Assembly: GCF_020521555.1 (NCBI RefSeq) | Contig: NZ_BPWA01000001.1 | Span: forward strand, 1,426,001-1,490,000 | Direction: 5' to 3' | DNA length: 64,000 nt | DNA from: Rodentibacter sp. JRC1 | Lineage (GTDB): Bacteria; Pseudomonadota; Gammaproteobacteria; Enterobacterales; Pasteurellaceae | Part shown: piece by piece, positions 21,281-30,422 of the stretch | Layout: every line of letters begins with the position of its first letter | Numbering within the stretch: the stretch's first letter is position 1 | Notes under the pieces: generated by a model | What the model saw: the letters and a program-made list of their open reading frames with translations, nothing else | Databases searched by the model: none | Told to the model about the DNA's origin: nothing | Program-made: the position numbers and the translations under genes

Positions 21281-22245
21281 AAAAACTCAATCTCTTTTTG
21301 ACCGCACTTTTACTGTTGATGATCAACGGAGCGGTTTTCTATCAACTTGGCGATTTTGCTTTATTGAAAAATGCGGAAGGCGTGCCGTCCGATTTGCGTG
21401 GACTGGTATTGTTGGATATTCGTCTACCTCGTATTGGCTTGGCACTGCTCACAGGAGCCGGTTTGGCGTTAGCGGGCAATGCGATGCAAGGGATTTTTCA
21501 AAACCCCCTTGCTAGCCCGGGTTTGCTCGGCAGCAGTTCGGGAGCAACCGCCGCCAGTGTGTTTCTGCTCTACTATTTCGCTTTACCAACTAGCTTGTTG
21601 CTATTAGGTGGTGTATCTGGGGCATTAGCAAGTTTTTTGTTGGTGTACGCCATTGCCAAAAATCACGGTACAACAATGATGATTTTGGCGGGGGTGGCAG
21701 TCAATATGTTGCTTGCTTCGGCTATCGCTTTGTTACTTTCTAATGCACAAAGCCCGTGGGCGTTAGCGGAGCTTTACCGCTGGCTACAAGGTTCGTTGAT
21801 GTGGGCAAGGCTCGACACGCTGCTGATTTCCTTGCCGATTGTGCTCCTCGGTATTCTCTGTCTATATACACAACGCCGTTATCTTGATTTACTGACTTTT
21901 GGTACAGAGACCGCCAGTACAATGGGTATCAATCCGAAAAAGAGTTTTTTTATCACCACTTTCGGCGTGGCATTATTGGTGGGAGCAACTATTCCACAAA
22001 CAGGGACAATCGGTTTTATCGGCTTAATCGCCCCTCATTTCGCTCGTATTTTAGTCAAAAAACGTCCCTCTCAACTTTATCTCACCAGTGCATTAATCGG
22101 GGCGTTGTTATTACTGATAGCGGATCTCGCCATTCTCTATGTTCCGTTTTTTAACCGTATTTATATCGGTACATTGATTGCGATAATTGGAGCACCGTGC
22201 TTAATTTGGATTTTATTAACTCAGCAACGAAAAATATCCGGTTAA
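21277..22245 (+). CDS. FecCD-family ABC importer permease
   Basis: Integral membrane permease of 322 residues with about ten helices. Family hallmarks are RLPRIGLALLTGAGLALAGN-type sequence (about 48-68), MQGIFQNPLASPGLLGSSSG (71-90) and the cytoplasmic coupling region FIGLIAPHFARILV near 245-260. Translation is coupled to the binding protein by the ATGA overlap. An uptake signal (Haemophilus type) lies within the first codons. The ATPase gene follows after 66 bp. Confidence 0.9.
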   Translation: MKKLNLFLTALLLLMINGAVFYQLGDFALLKNAEGVPSDLRGLVLLDIRLPRIGLALLTGAGLALAGNAMQGIFQNPLASPGLLGSSSGATAASVFLLYYFALPTSLLLLGGVSGALASFLLVYAIAKNHGTTMMILAGVAVNMLLASAIALLLSNAQSPWALAELYRWLQGSLMWARLDTLLISLPIVLLGILCLYTQRRYLDLLTFGTETASTMGINPKKSFFITTFGVALLVGATIPQTGTIGFIGLIAPHFARILVKKRPSQLYLTSALIGALLLLIADLAILYVPFFNRIYIGTLIAIIGAPCLIWILLTQQRKISG

Positions 22246-22311
22246 AAATCATTTAAATAAAATTTAGGCTATCCAAATAATCTCATAAATTATAAAAACG
22301 GATCGTAAATA

Positions 22312-23049
22312 ATGATAGAAATTAATAATCTCACATTGCCTTATGCCTTAAAGAACCTATCCTGTCATATTCCACAAGGTAAATTAGTTGGTGTGATGGG
22401 GGCAAATGGCTCAGGAAAATCCACTTTATTAAAAGCAATAGCAGGGATTATTCACCCAATAAGCGGGCAAATTTTGTTTGGAAATCGTAATTTAGCGGAA
22501 ATGTCAGCTAAAGAAAAAAGCGAACAACTTGCCTATTTTGCTCAACAGACCGATATTCATTGGAACTTAACTGTACGAGAGGTGATCGCCCTCGGGCTAC
22601 TCTCGCCTTTATCGGAAGTCAAAGAACAAGAAAAAGTGCGGTCGATTTCCGAGCGGTTTTCAATCACTCATTTGCTTGATAAACCTTTCTTACAGCTTTC
22701 CGGGGGAGAAAAAGCACGTGTTCAGCTGGCACGTTGCTGTATCAAAAATGCTCCTTTATTGTTAGCTGACGAACCCATCGCTCCCCTCGATCCGTATTAT
22801 CAAATTGATATGATGGAGCAGTTAAAAGCCCTTACCCCTGAAAAAACTTGCTTAATCGCCATTCATCATCTCTCGCTGGCGTACCGTTTCTGTGATGAAA
22901 TTGTGTTGTTGGAACAAGGAAAATTGATTGCCGCAGGGCAAACTCAAGAGATTATTACTTCGGCGAATCTTGTAACAGCTTTTAGTGTGCAAGCAGAGAT
23001 TGATCGGACGCAAGGTCGAATTAGAAATGTTGATAAATGGCAAAAGTGA
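22312..23049 (+). CDS. ABC importer ATP-binding protein (FepC/BtuD type)
   Basis: ATPase of 245 residues driving the importer encoded just upstream. Walker A is GANGSGKST (about residues 34-42), the signature is LSGGEKARVQLAR (about 133-145), Walker B is LLLADEPIAPLD, and the switch histidine lies in AIHHLS. The Q-loop is AYFAQQTD. The 66-bp gap from the permease has no terminator, so one transcription unit is likely. Confidence 0.9.
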   Translation: MIEINNLTLPYALKNLSCHIPQGKLVGVMGANGSGKSTLLKAIAGIIHPISGQILFGNRNLAEMSAKEKSEQLAYFAQQTDIHWNLTVREVIALGLLSPLSEVKEQEKVRSISERFSITHLLDKPFLQLSGGEKARVQLARCCIKNAPLLLADEPIAPLDPYYQIDMMEQLKALTPEKTCLIAIHHLSLAYRFCDEIVLLEQGKLIAAGQTQEIITSANLVTAFSVQAEIDRTQGRIRNVDKWQK

Positions 23050-23225
23050 TGGGGAATGGTTGACGAATGCGATAACAAAATTTTACATTTTTCGGTTCTA
23101 TATCAATAGAATAAACCAACTGTATCAATCACTTTTATCCTACATAATAGCCGTGTAGAATGCGCGACATTTTAGTCCGATCTAAATCGGTTTTCTCATT
23201 TATTTTCCAAAAAGGAGACATCAAT

Positions 23226-26200
23226 ATGGCACACTTACTTCAAATAACAACAGCACATAAAGTGGAGAGGATAACCCTTCCCTCAAACCAGACCACGAGG
23301 ATTCCGGCTGAAGCTGACACGCAATATCAATTAGTTAATGAAAATGATCAGCCTATTCAGGGAGTAAAATCTACCATGATGGGGGATGATCTTACGGTGT
23401 TCGTTGATAGTGAAGGAACCACCTTAGTACTAGAGAATTACAAAACTTTTTATCCCATAGAAAGCCGGCTTTATCTCTCCGAGCAAAATGCGACATTATT
23501 TGGTGTAACCGAAACAGTGCAAACTGCACCAATGCAAGCTAGCGAGGTGCTGACGTTAAAACATCTTACGATTTTTGGTTTGGGTAGTTTAGCGCTTGGA
23601 GGAATACTATTAGCTTCAAAAACAAGTAAGTCTCGAGGTTCTTCTAATGATGCGGAACAAGCACAAACTGAACAACCGATACCGGAACAACCGAAGGTAG
23701 AACAACCACAAGCTGAACAACCGATACCGGAACAACCGAAGGTAGAACAACCACAAGCTGAAAAACCGATACCGGAACAACCGAAGGTAGAACAACCACA
23801 AGCTGAAAAACCGATACCGGAACAACCGAAGGTAGAACAACCACAAGCTGAAAAACCGATACCGGAACAACCGAAGGTAGAACAACCACAAGCTGAAAAA
23901 CCGATACCGGAACAGCCGAAGGTAGAACAACCACAAGCTGAACAACCGATATCGCAACAGCCTAAAAAAGAACAACCTCTCGTTCATCCAACGATCACAT
24001 TTGATACTATTACGGATGATAACGTCATCAACATCAAAGAAAGTCAAGCAGACATTGAGATAACAGGTAACACTACTGATGTTCCAAACGGTAGTGAATT
24101 AGCTATTAAATTGGGTGATGAAATTTTTAAAGTAACGGTTAATGACAACCGCTTTTCAACTTTTATTCGTGGTGAGAAATTGGCCCGACAAAGCAAAATA
24201 ACTGCAGAAGTCACAGTTAGTGACAATGTCGGTCATATGGTATACGGTAATGCCGAGAAAGCCTACGAAGTTAATACTACGCTACCTGAAGTTGCAGTAA
24301 CAATTAACCCTATCAATGATGGAAAAATCCTTAATCAAGCCAACCAAGAGCAAGGGATAGTGCTTAGTGGAACGGTTAACGTGGCGGATGATGTTAATGT
24401 ACTCGCTGTGTTGTTGAGCGTGGGGGAACGCCAAGATGAACCGGCTCAACTAAACGGCAAAACTTGGTCGCTCAATATGTTTGGAGCACATTTGACTGCG
24501 GCGGATACCCCTACGGTGGTTGTTAAAGCGATTGTCAGCAATGCAATCGGTAATACTGTCGAGGGAACGGCACAGCAGACCTACACAGTGGATGTTACTC
24601 CGCCAGTGGCACAATTAATGCTGAATGACATTACAGCAGACAACGTTATCAATATTGAGGAAGCGAAAGGCACAATCTTACTTTCAGGCAAAGCGACGGG
24701 TGAATTTCGTACCGGTGATATTGTAAGGCTTACTGTAGATGAGCAAACGATCGGAAATGTTGCGCTTTCTGCAAATGGTGAATTTAGTCTTGATGTAATG
24801 GCAGAAAAACTGATAGGACACCGTGAGCTAAAAGCAAGCTTGGGTGCAACGGATAGTGCAGAGAACCAAACCATTGTTACCCAAATCAAGGTTTACGATG
24901 TGGATTTACATATTAATCAGCCTGAAATAATTACCATTAAAGTCGCCAACGATAACTTTATCAATGTGAACGAGGGTAAAACCGATGTGGTGGTTAGTGG
25001 GATAGTGAAAAATGTCGCTGACGGAGTAAAAGTGCGGTTAGAAATTGGTGAGTTTTCTAAAGAAGTTGAAGTGCAAAATGGACAATTTAGTACGATGGTT
25101 TCGCCTGAAGTGATGTTGGCAAATCGTGTAGTTTCAGCGACAGTAACTAATACTGATGCAGCAGGTAACCGTGCAGAAGATAGCCAAACACAAGACTATG
25201 AAGTTGATGCAAACTTGGTTGCCGCTGTGGATATTACAAGCATAGGACAATATTTTGGTGCGGATTTGGCAAAAACAACTCGTATTAGCGGCACGGTAGA
25301 ATTTGATGGCGTTTATGCTCAAGGTCAAAACCCAAGAATGTTACGGGCAGTGAATGTGGTGATTGGGGATAAAACCTATACGACAGGTTTTGATGGAAAA
25401 ACGAAATCGTTCTATTTAGATATTCCTAATGCAGAGTTAGCTCAATTAAATGGCGAAACGGTGAGTATTAACTTCTTAAACCGTAAGACTATTTCTTATA
25501 TGCCTGTTTCAGAGACTGCTCCTGTCAATTTATTCGAAAATGTCCATACTTTAGATAAACAACGTGATGGTAGTTATCAATTACAAAGCCTAGGAGGTAG
25601 TTTTAATCCTCAAAAGGGGCTACATTGGAATCCCGTTGAAGTTCAAGTAAAATCATTTAAATTAGATAGTACCGCCCTAAATGATGATAACCAAGTTGAT
25701 ATGCCGCCAAGCCAGATCCAAATTTTCGGTAATGTATGGGGCGATGCTAAAGAAGGTGATCAAGTTCTGCTAAAAGTGGGAGAGCAAACCTTTGAAACAA
25801 AGGTAAAGTCTGATTATACTTTCTCGCTAGAAGTCAGTTCAGCGGATCTCGCTAAGCATAAAGAGGTGCAAGCGGTCTTAAAAACGCAAGATATTGCAGG
25901 AAATGCGATTAGTGTGCAGACAGTAGAAAATTATATAGCACCAAATACAGTGTCATCTGAGTTTGTTTCTCAACGAGAAGTACCAAAGGCGGCTCGTAAA
26001 ACGGATCATACAAAAGAGGATTACAATTTCCCATACTTCGTGAATGGCTTATTATTTGAGCCCGATCTGGGCATTAATGTTGGCTTGCCTGTGGGTGGTA
26101 AAAAAGAGCCTTTAGAGATTAAATACCATTTTATGACTGCTGAAGAGGCAGCAAAATATCCGGTTAAAAATAATGATCCATTGTTCAAAAAAGATCTTTA

Positions 26201-27755
26201 TTTTGATTATACGGAGAATCATAAGCAGAGTATTCGAGATGCTTATCAAGTCTATGAAAAATACCTGAACGTGAAATTCATAGAAACAAATAATATTGAC
26301 GAGGCTCAAGCACGACATTATCTTGGAGAAGCAGAAGTCGATGCAAAAACAGGAGCAGTATTAACTGCCATCGGTAACTTTGGACATATATACAATACGG
26401 GATTAGTTTGGAATAGACTAGAATATATTACAAAGGAGACGTTCTTCAAAAACCAAATTGCATTTGCCAATATTCACGAAATTGGACATAACTTCCATTT
26501 AGTTCATACAGAGCATGGCGATAAAACGCCAATTGCCGGCTTTGAAAATGAGGCAAATAGCGAATTTAGTGTGATGTCATATAACACCTTTATGGCAACT
26601 CATCCTATAACGGGCGTAATGCTATCAGGATACAGCCCAATGCGTTTATTTGATTTAGCCGCATTACACTACCGCTATGGTGTAAATCCAAATAGCCGAG
26701 CAGGAAATGATACTTATGGATTCCGTGATTATAATGGCTTAGAAACAGATGGGGCGTTATATATCTGGGATGGTGATGGCATAGATACCTTCGATGCTTC
26801 TAATGAAAAAGTTGGTGTCAATGTTGATTTAACACCGGGTTCTTGGATTTATCGTGGCACAGAAAGAAAAAAATATTTTTTATCTGAAGGCCGAGAGACT
26901 TTAACCGCACATGAGTATTTTGATGTAGATAGCCAAACCGCTATTAAAGGTCAATTCACCCCAGAACTGAGTTTTAGTATCATTGGCCAGCCAACGGATA
27001 CAAAAACGTTCCAGAAATATGTTAAAGATCAAGCCTTTATCGGTTTTGGTACACAAATCGAGAATCTGATTGGCTCTGACTATGATGATGTACTGACAGG
27101 CAACAATGCCGATAACAACATTGAAGGCGGGGCAGGTGATGATCTGATAAAAGGCGGAGCAGGTAACGACTACCTCAACGGTGGCAAAGGTGCTGATGAA
27201 ATGCACGGTGGTACAGGCGATGATACTTTCGTTGTCGATAATGAGAAAGATAAAGTGGTTGAAAACGCCGATGAAGGTACAGACACCATTATCAGCCATA
27301 TTGATTATGTTTTACCTGATAATGTTGAAAACCTCACCTTAGTCGGCATAGCTGCTGAAAAAGCGACAGGTAACGCATTGGATAATATCCTGACAGCAAA
27401 CAACATTGGCAATACCTTAATCGGTGGAGCAGGAAACGACCGTTTGATCGGCGGCTCAGGGGCGGACACTCTTACAGGTGGAGATGGCAGCGATACTTTT
27501 GTTTTCCAAACGGAATTGAACGGCGAAATTGATACCATTACTGATTTTGGCAGTGAGGATAAAATTGCCCTCTCAAGTGTGATTTTTACTGCTGTTAGCG
27601 AAGGAATGGCGAATTTTAACGACTATATCCAATATGACAGCGAAAGCGGTCAACTTTCCTACGATGCTGACGCTCAAGGTGGACGAGATGGGGTGCATTT
27701 TGCGACTTTGAGTACAGGGCTAAACCTCAACCAAAATCAGTTTGAGATTGTGTAA
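23226..27755 (+). CDS. Large RTX serralysin-like metalloprotease with adhesin-type N-terminal module
   Basis: A 1509-residue predicted type I-secreted surface or extracellular protein. Residues 1-110 resemble the BapA-type prefix of large adhesins, followed by a hydrophobic stretch (115-131, IFGLGSLALGGILLAS). Residues 149-238 are six 15-residue Pro/Gln/Glu repeats. From about 251 to 905 there are Ig-like modules (for example TPPVAQLMLNDITADNVINI). A zinc protease domain has HEIGHNFHLVH (1084-1094) and the Met-turn SVMSYN (1115-1120), the M10B serralysin pattern, though the usual Gly after the second His pair is His. RTX nonapeptides follow (about 1290-1345 and 1405-1435, GGAGNDYLNGG) with a C-terminal secretion-signal-like end. 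ATG 23226 is chosen for its RBS AAAGGAGA; an upstream ATG at 23160 lacks one. No hlyB/hlyD/tolC-type genes are nearby. Confidence 0.85.
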   Translation: MAHLLQITTAHKVERITLPSNQTTRIPAEADTQYQLVNENDQPIQGVKSTMMGDDLTVFVDSEGTTLVLENYKTFYPIESRLYLSEQNATLFGVTETVQTAPMQASEVLTLKHLTIFGLGSLALGGILLASKTSKSRGSSNDAEQAQTEQPIPEQPKVEQPQAEQPIPEQPKVEQPQAEKPIPEQPKVEQPQAEKPIPEQPKVEQPQAEKPIPEQPKVEQPQAEKPIPEQPKVEQPQAEQPISQQPKKEQPLVHPTITFDTITDDNVINIKESQADIEITGNTTDVPNGSELAIKLGDEIFKVTVNDNRFSTFIRGEKLARQSKITAEVTVSDNVGHMVYGNAEKAYEVNTTLPEVAVTINPINDGKILNQANQEQGIVLSGTVNVADDVNVLAVLLSVGERQDEPAQLNGKTWSLNMFGAHLTAADTPTVVVKAIVSNAIGNTVEGTAQQTYTVDVTPPVAQLMLNDITADNVINIEEAKGTILLSGKATGEFRTGDIVRLTVDEQTIGNVALSANGEFSLDVMAEKLIGHRELKASLGATDSAENQTIVTQIKVYDVDLHINQPEIITIKVANDNFINVNEGKTDVVVSGIVKNVADGVKVRLEIGEFSKEVEVQNGQFSTMVSPEVMLANRVVSATVTNTDAAGNRAEDSQTQDYEVDANLVAAVDITSIGQYFGADLAKTTRISGTVEFDGVYAQGQNPRMLRAVNVVIGDKTYTTGFDGKTKSFYLDIPNAELAQLNGETVSINFLNRKTISYMPVSETAPVNLFENVHTLDKQRDGSYQLQSLGGSFNPQKGLHWNPVEVQVKSFKLDSTALNDDNQVDMPPSQIQIFGNVWGDAKEGDQVLLKVGEQTFETKVKSDYTFSLEVSSADLAKHKEVQAVLKTQDIAGNAISVQTVENYIAPNTVSSEFVSQREVPKAARKTDHTKEDYNFPYFVNGLLFEPDLGINVGLPVGGKKEPLEIKYHFMTAEEAAKYPVKNNDPLFKKDLYFDYTENHKQSIRDAYQVYEKYLNVKFIETNNIDEAQARHYLGEAEVDAKTGAVLTAIGNFGHIYNTGLVWNRLEYITKETFFKNQIAFANIHEIGHNFHLVHTEHGDKTPIAGFENEANSEFSVMSYNTFMATHPITGVMLSGYSPMRLFDLAALHYRYGVNPNSRAGNDTYGFRDYNGLETDGALYIWDGDGIDTFDASNEKVGVNVDLTPGSWIYRGTERKKYFLSEGRETLTAHEYFDVDSQTAIKGQFTPELSFSIIGQPTDTKTFQKYVKDQAFIGFGTQIENLIGSDYDDVLTGNNADNNIEGGAGDDLIKGGAGNDYLNGGKGADEMHGGTGDDTFVVDNEKDKVVENADEGTDTIISHIDYVLPDNVENLTLVGIAAEKATGNALDNILTANNIGNTLIGGAGNDRLIGGSGADTLTGGDGSDTFVFQTELNGEIDTITDFGSEDKIALSSVIFTAVSEGMANFNDYIQYDSESGQLSYDADAQGGRDGVHFATLSTGLNLNQNQFEIV
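23670..23984 (+). repeat. 45-bp tandem repeats encoding a Pro/Gln/Glu spacer
   Basis: Six full units of 45 bp (23670-23939) plus one degenerate unit, each coding for E(Q/K)PIPEQPKVEQPQA. Units are nearly identical in DNA. Because 45 is a multiple of three, copy-number change would alter spacer length without frameshift. Confidence 0.97.
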
Positions 27756-27762
27756 AGAAGAG

Positions 27763-27785
27763 AAGGGGCATTCTGCCCCTTAATC
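27763..27785 (+). terminator. Hairpin after the RTX protease gene
   Basis: AAGGGGCA and TGCCCCTT stem with a TTC loop; only a short T tail. Probable terminator 8 bp after the stop codon. Confidence 0.65.
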
Positions 27786-28122
27786 TAATAATACGAATAA
27801 ATCCGGTCTATTATGGGACTCTTTTGCAAAGGCAAGGAGAAGCAGGTAACGTATGCCCCCTATCATTAAAATTCCTACTTGAAATCACTATTCACAACAA
27901 TCCGACCATTGCATGCGTACGCCTTGGCTATTTTTGCAGTAAATAGATTTATAGTTATGAGCAACCAAATCAATGAGCATTCCTTGAATAGGGTGGTGAG
28001 CGATATATCACTTCAAATCGAGTACCTTGGGTATTAAACTGTTATCTATTCATAAAATTTTGAATATGCTATGCGAATTTAAGAGCCGAATCATAGTAGA
28101 AATAGTCAATAGAATTATTAAG
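27786..28122. other. Gene-free stretch with possible gene or IS debris
   Basis: There is no complete gene in this gap. On the minus strand, 28007-27888 has a 40-codon open stretch (ending VRMQWSDCCE) that may be a decayed gene end. Near 27812, GGGACTCTTTTGCAAAG resembles an insertion-sequence terminus, from memory of IS5-type ends. No matching second terminus or transposase was found. Confidence 0.3.
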
Positions 28123-28962
28123 TTAAAATAAACTTTGCTGCCCGAGTAAAAATTCAGGCATAGCTTTTATCCTAAAACCGTATTCAGCTAAAAAATCTTT
28201 TAACGTGGCAATATTATAAAATGAGTGGCTTTTGGTCGTATTTTGAAAATAGAGATAGAGTCGGTCAAACTCTGATTTTCGTTGATGGAGTAGCTTTGCT
28301 AAATTTTGTAATTCCACTTCGTTATAACGGTAATCGTGGCGTTCTTGGGCAGATTGGGCTTTCCACCAATTTGGGTTACGACCATGCAGACGTAAATAAG
28401 CGGTGCGTTGGTTGGGATAAAACTGGAAAGCAGGCAAACCAATATTGGGCGGATAATCCACGTTACACCAAATTAGATTTTGCTTACCGTGAAAATAATC
28501 CAACACCGATTGTGTATGCCAACTTGAGTGGCGAAACTCCACCGCCAACGGATAGCCCTCAAACCAGGTTACCAGTTCGGCAAGATAATAACGGTTGGCG
28601 TGATTTCGTTCAAAACTGATTGGGAATTGGATAAACAAATTTGCTAAGCAACCTTGCTCTGCCAAAGGTTGCAAAGCCTGCAAAAAAGCGACCGCTTGTT
28701 CCCGTGTCGCCATACGTTTATGGCTAAAATCCTGATGTAATTTCACCGAAAATTGCAACCGCCCCTGTGCTTTCTCCACCATTCCCTGCAACGTCTTCGC
28801 CCCGATGGGAGCGTGAAAAGTGCTGTTAATTTCAACGGTATCGTAATGCTGGCTATACACAGCTAGAAAATCATCTTTCTTCGTACCGTACGGATATAGC
28901 GTACCAAGTAGGTCTGTATCACTGTAACCACCGGTGCCGATGTAGATGTAGGGATTTTGCAT
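28123..28962 (-). CDS. DUF72 (YecE-like) family protein
   Basis: A 279-residue TIM-barrel-like protein of unknown function, related to E. coli YecE. Diagnostic are the N-terminal IGTGGYSDTDLLGTLYP, VEINSTFHAPIG, and the block PLAVEFRHSSWH with the later AYLRLHGRN. It contains an exact Actinobacillus-type uptake signal (28691-28699). Located beside the inverting hsdS locus, with its 5' end 26 bp from the start of the silent hsdS reading frame, which is divergent from it. No pathway link is visible. Confidence 0.88.
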   Translation of the reverse strand: MQNPYIYIGTGGYSDTDLLGTLYPYGTKKDDFLAVYSQHYDTVEINSTFHAPIGAKTLQGMVEKAQGRLQFSVKLHQDFSHKRMATREQAVAFLQALQPLAEQGCLANLFIQFPISFERNHANRYYLAELVTWFEGYPLAVEFRHSSWHTQSVLDYFHGKQNLIWCNVDYPPNIGLPAFQFYPNQRTAYLRLHGRNPNWWKAQSAQERHDYRYNEVELQNLAKLLHQRKSEFDRLYLYFQNTTKSHSFYNIATLKDFLAEYGFRIKAMPEFLLGQQSLF

Positions 28963-28987
28963 AGGGTTTTGTGTTTGGAGCTAAAGG

Positions 28988-30385
28988 TTGGGTAGTTTAA
29001 GGGGAATTGGGGAAAAGGCAAGAGGAGAATATCGGTATAAACTTCCTTTTACGAAGGACGATAAATTCCCCTTTGAAATTCCTGACAATTGGGTGTGGGT
29101 GAGGTTGGGGGATATATCATCAAAAATTACAGATGGTTCTCATAACCCACCACCAAATAATTTATCGGGGATTCCCATTTTAAGTGCTGCAAATATATTT
29201 GGAGGAACAATTCAATTTTCTTCTGCATCTCGTTGGATCTCTGAAGAACAATGGGAAATAGAAAATAAAAGAACAGAAATCCAAATTAATGATATTTTAT
29301 TAACTATTGTTGGAACTATAGGTAGAACGGCAATTGTTAAATCAAATAACAAATTTGCATTACAAAGAAGTGTTGGGGTAATTAAGTCAATACTCGTTTT
29401 TCCTGAATATATTAGTTATGCTTTGCAATCTACATTTTTATTAGATTTAATGGTATCAAATAGTAAAGGAACTGCTCAAAAAGGAATTTATTTAAACGCA
29501 ATAAAGGAATTGATTATTCCCCTCCCTCCACTAAGCGAACAACACCGCATTGTCGCTAAAATTGAAGAACTTCTCCCTTTTATCGACCAATATGCCAAAA
29601 AAGAACAGGAACTGACCGCTTTACATCAAGCCTTTCCCGATAAACTGAAAAAGTCTATTTTACAAGCGGCGATCCAAGGCAAATTAACGGAGCAAAACCC
29701 GAATGATGAGCCCGCAATTGAATTGGTTAAACACATTCAGCAAGAAAAAGAGCGGTTAATTTCTGAGAAGAAATTAAAAAAAACAAAACGGCAATCGGAG
29801 ATTATAATGCGGGATAACATTCCTTATGAGATTATTGATGGGGTAGAGCATTGTATTGCTGATGAAGTCCCGTTCGAAATCCCTGAAAATTGGTGTTGGG
29901 TGAGGTTGGGGAACATAGGAGAAACAAACATTGGATTAACTTATTCTCCTTCAAATCTATCTAATTCGGGCACTATTGTTCTTCGCTCTGGAAACATAAA
30001 AAATGGATTATTAGATCTAAATGAAGTTGTAAAAGTAAATTTAGATATTCCTGAAACAAAAAAATGTAATAAAGGAGATATTTTAATTTGTGCTAGAAAC
30101 GGAAGTAAAAAATTAGTTGGGAAATGTGTAATTATTGACCAAAATGGTTTTTCTTTTGGTGCATTTATGGCAATATTTAGAAGTAAGTTTAATCCATATA
30201 TACATCATTTTTTATCTTCTCCTTTATTTAGAAATGATTTTGATGGACTTAATACTACAACTATAAATCAAATCACACAAGATAATTTAAATAATAGACT
30301 TATTCCACTACCACCATTAAATGAACAAAAACGCATTGTAGATAAAATTGAAAAATTATTTTTAGAATTAGATAAATTAAAATAA
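28988..30385 (+). pseudogene. Silent 5'-truncated hsdS cassette (alternative specificity half)
   Basis: Open frame of 465 codons opening at TTG, lacking the first about 56 residues of a normal HsdS. Bases 29037-29904 are an inverted copy of the expressed hsdS, encoding target-recognition domain 1 and the central conserved helix (PLPPLSEQHRIVAKIEELLPFIDQYAKKE). From 29905 it encodes a different second recognition domain (starting GNIGETNIGLTYSPSNL) and ends IEKLFLELDKLK. No start signal or promoter like that of the hsdRMS operon precedes it, so it is probably not translated as an HsdS. Inversion would place its second half behind the expressed 5' part. It ends at a bidirectional terminator facing the recombinase gene. 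Confidence 0.88.
29037..29904 (+). repeat. Inverted repeat IR1 of the hsdS switch (868 bp)
   Basis: Aligned base by base with the complement of 31814-32681 at both ends and in several internal blocks. Both arms are exactly 868 bp, with no indel and one synonymous difference noticed (Val GTG here, GTA in the other arm). Outside the arms the sequences diverge at once. Confidence 0.92.
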
Positions 30386-30388
30386 TAG

Positions 30389-30413
30389 TATGGGCGTATT
30401 TATTACGCCCATA
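30389..30413. terminator. Bidirectional hairpin between silent hsdS and recombinase
   Basis: TATGGGCGTA and TACGCCCATA stem with a small loop, between two convergent reading frames. Confidence 0.75.
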
Positions 30414-30422
30414 GAATAAAAA

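Noticed and set aside
23160-23225. Upstream ATG for the RTX protein
   Set aside because: No RBS precedes it, while ATG 23226 has AAAGGAGA at proper distance.
23670-23984. Regularly spaced repeats as a possible CRISPR array
   Set aside because: The units are contiguous 45-bp coding repeats without unique spacers.
23616-24047. Minus-strand open frames across the 45-bp repeats (Leu/Phe-rich and Val/Pro-rich)
   Set aside because: They are antisense shadows of the coding tandem repeats in the RTX gene; the repeat period being a multiple of three keeps all frames open.
28221-28619. 132-codon plus-strand frame inside the DUF72 gene
   Set aside because: It is antisense to a well-supported gene and has no domain.
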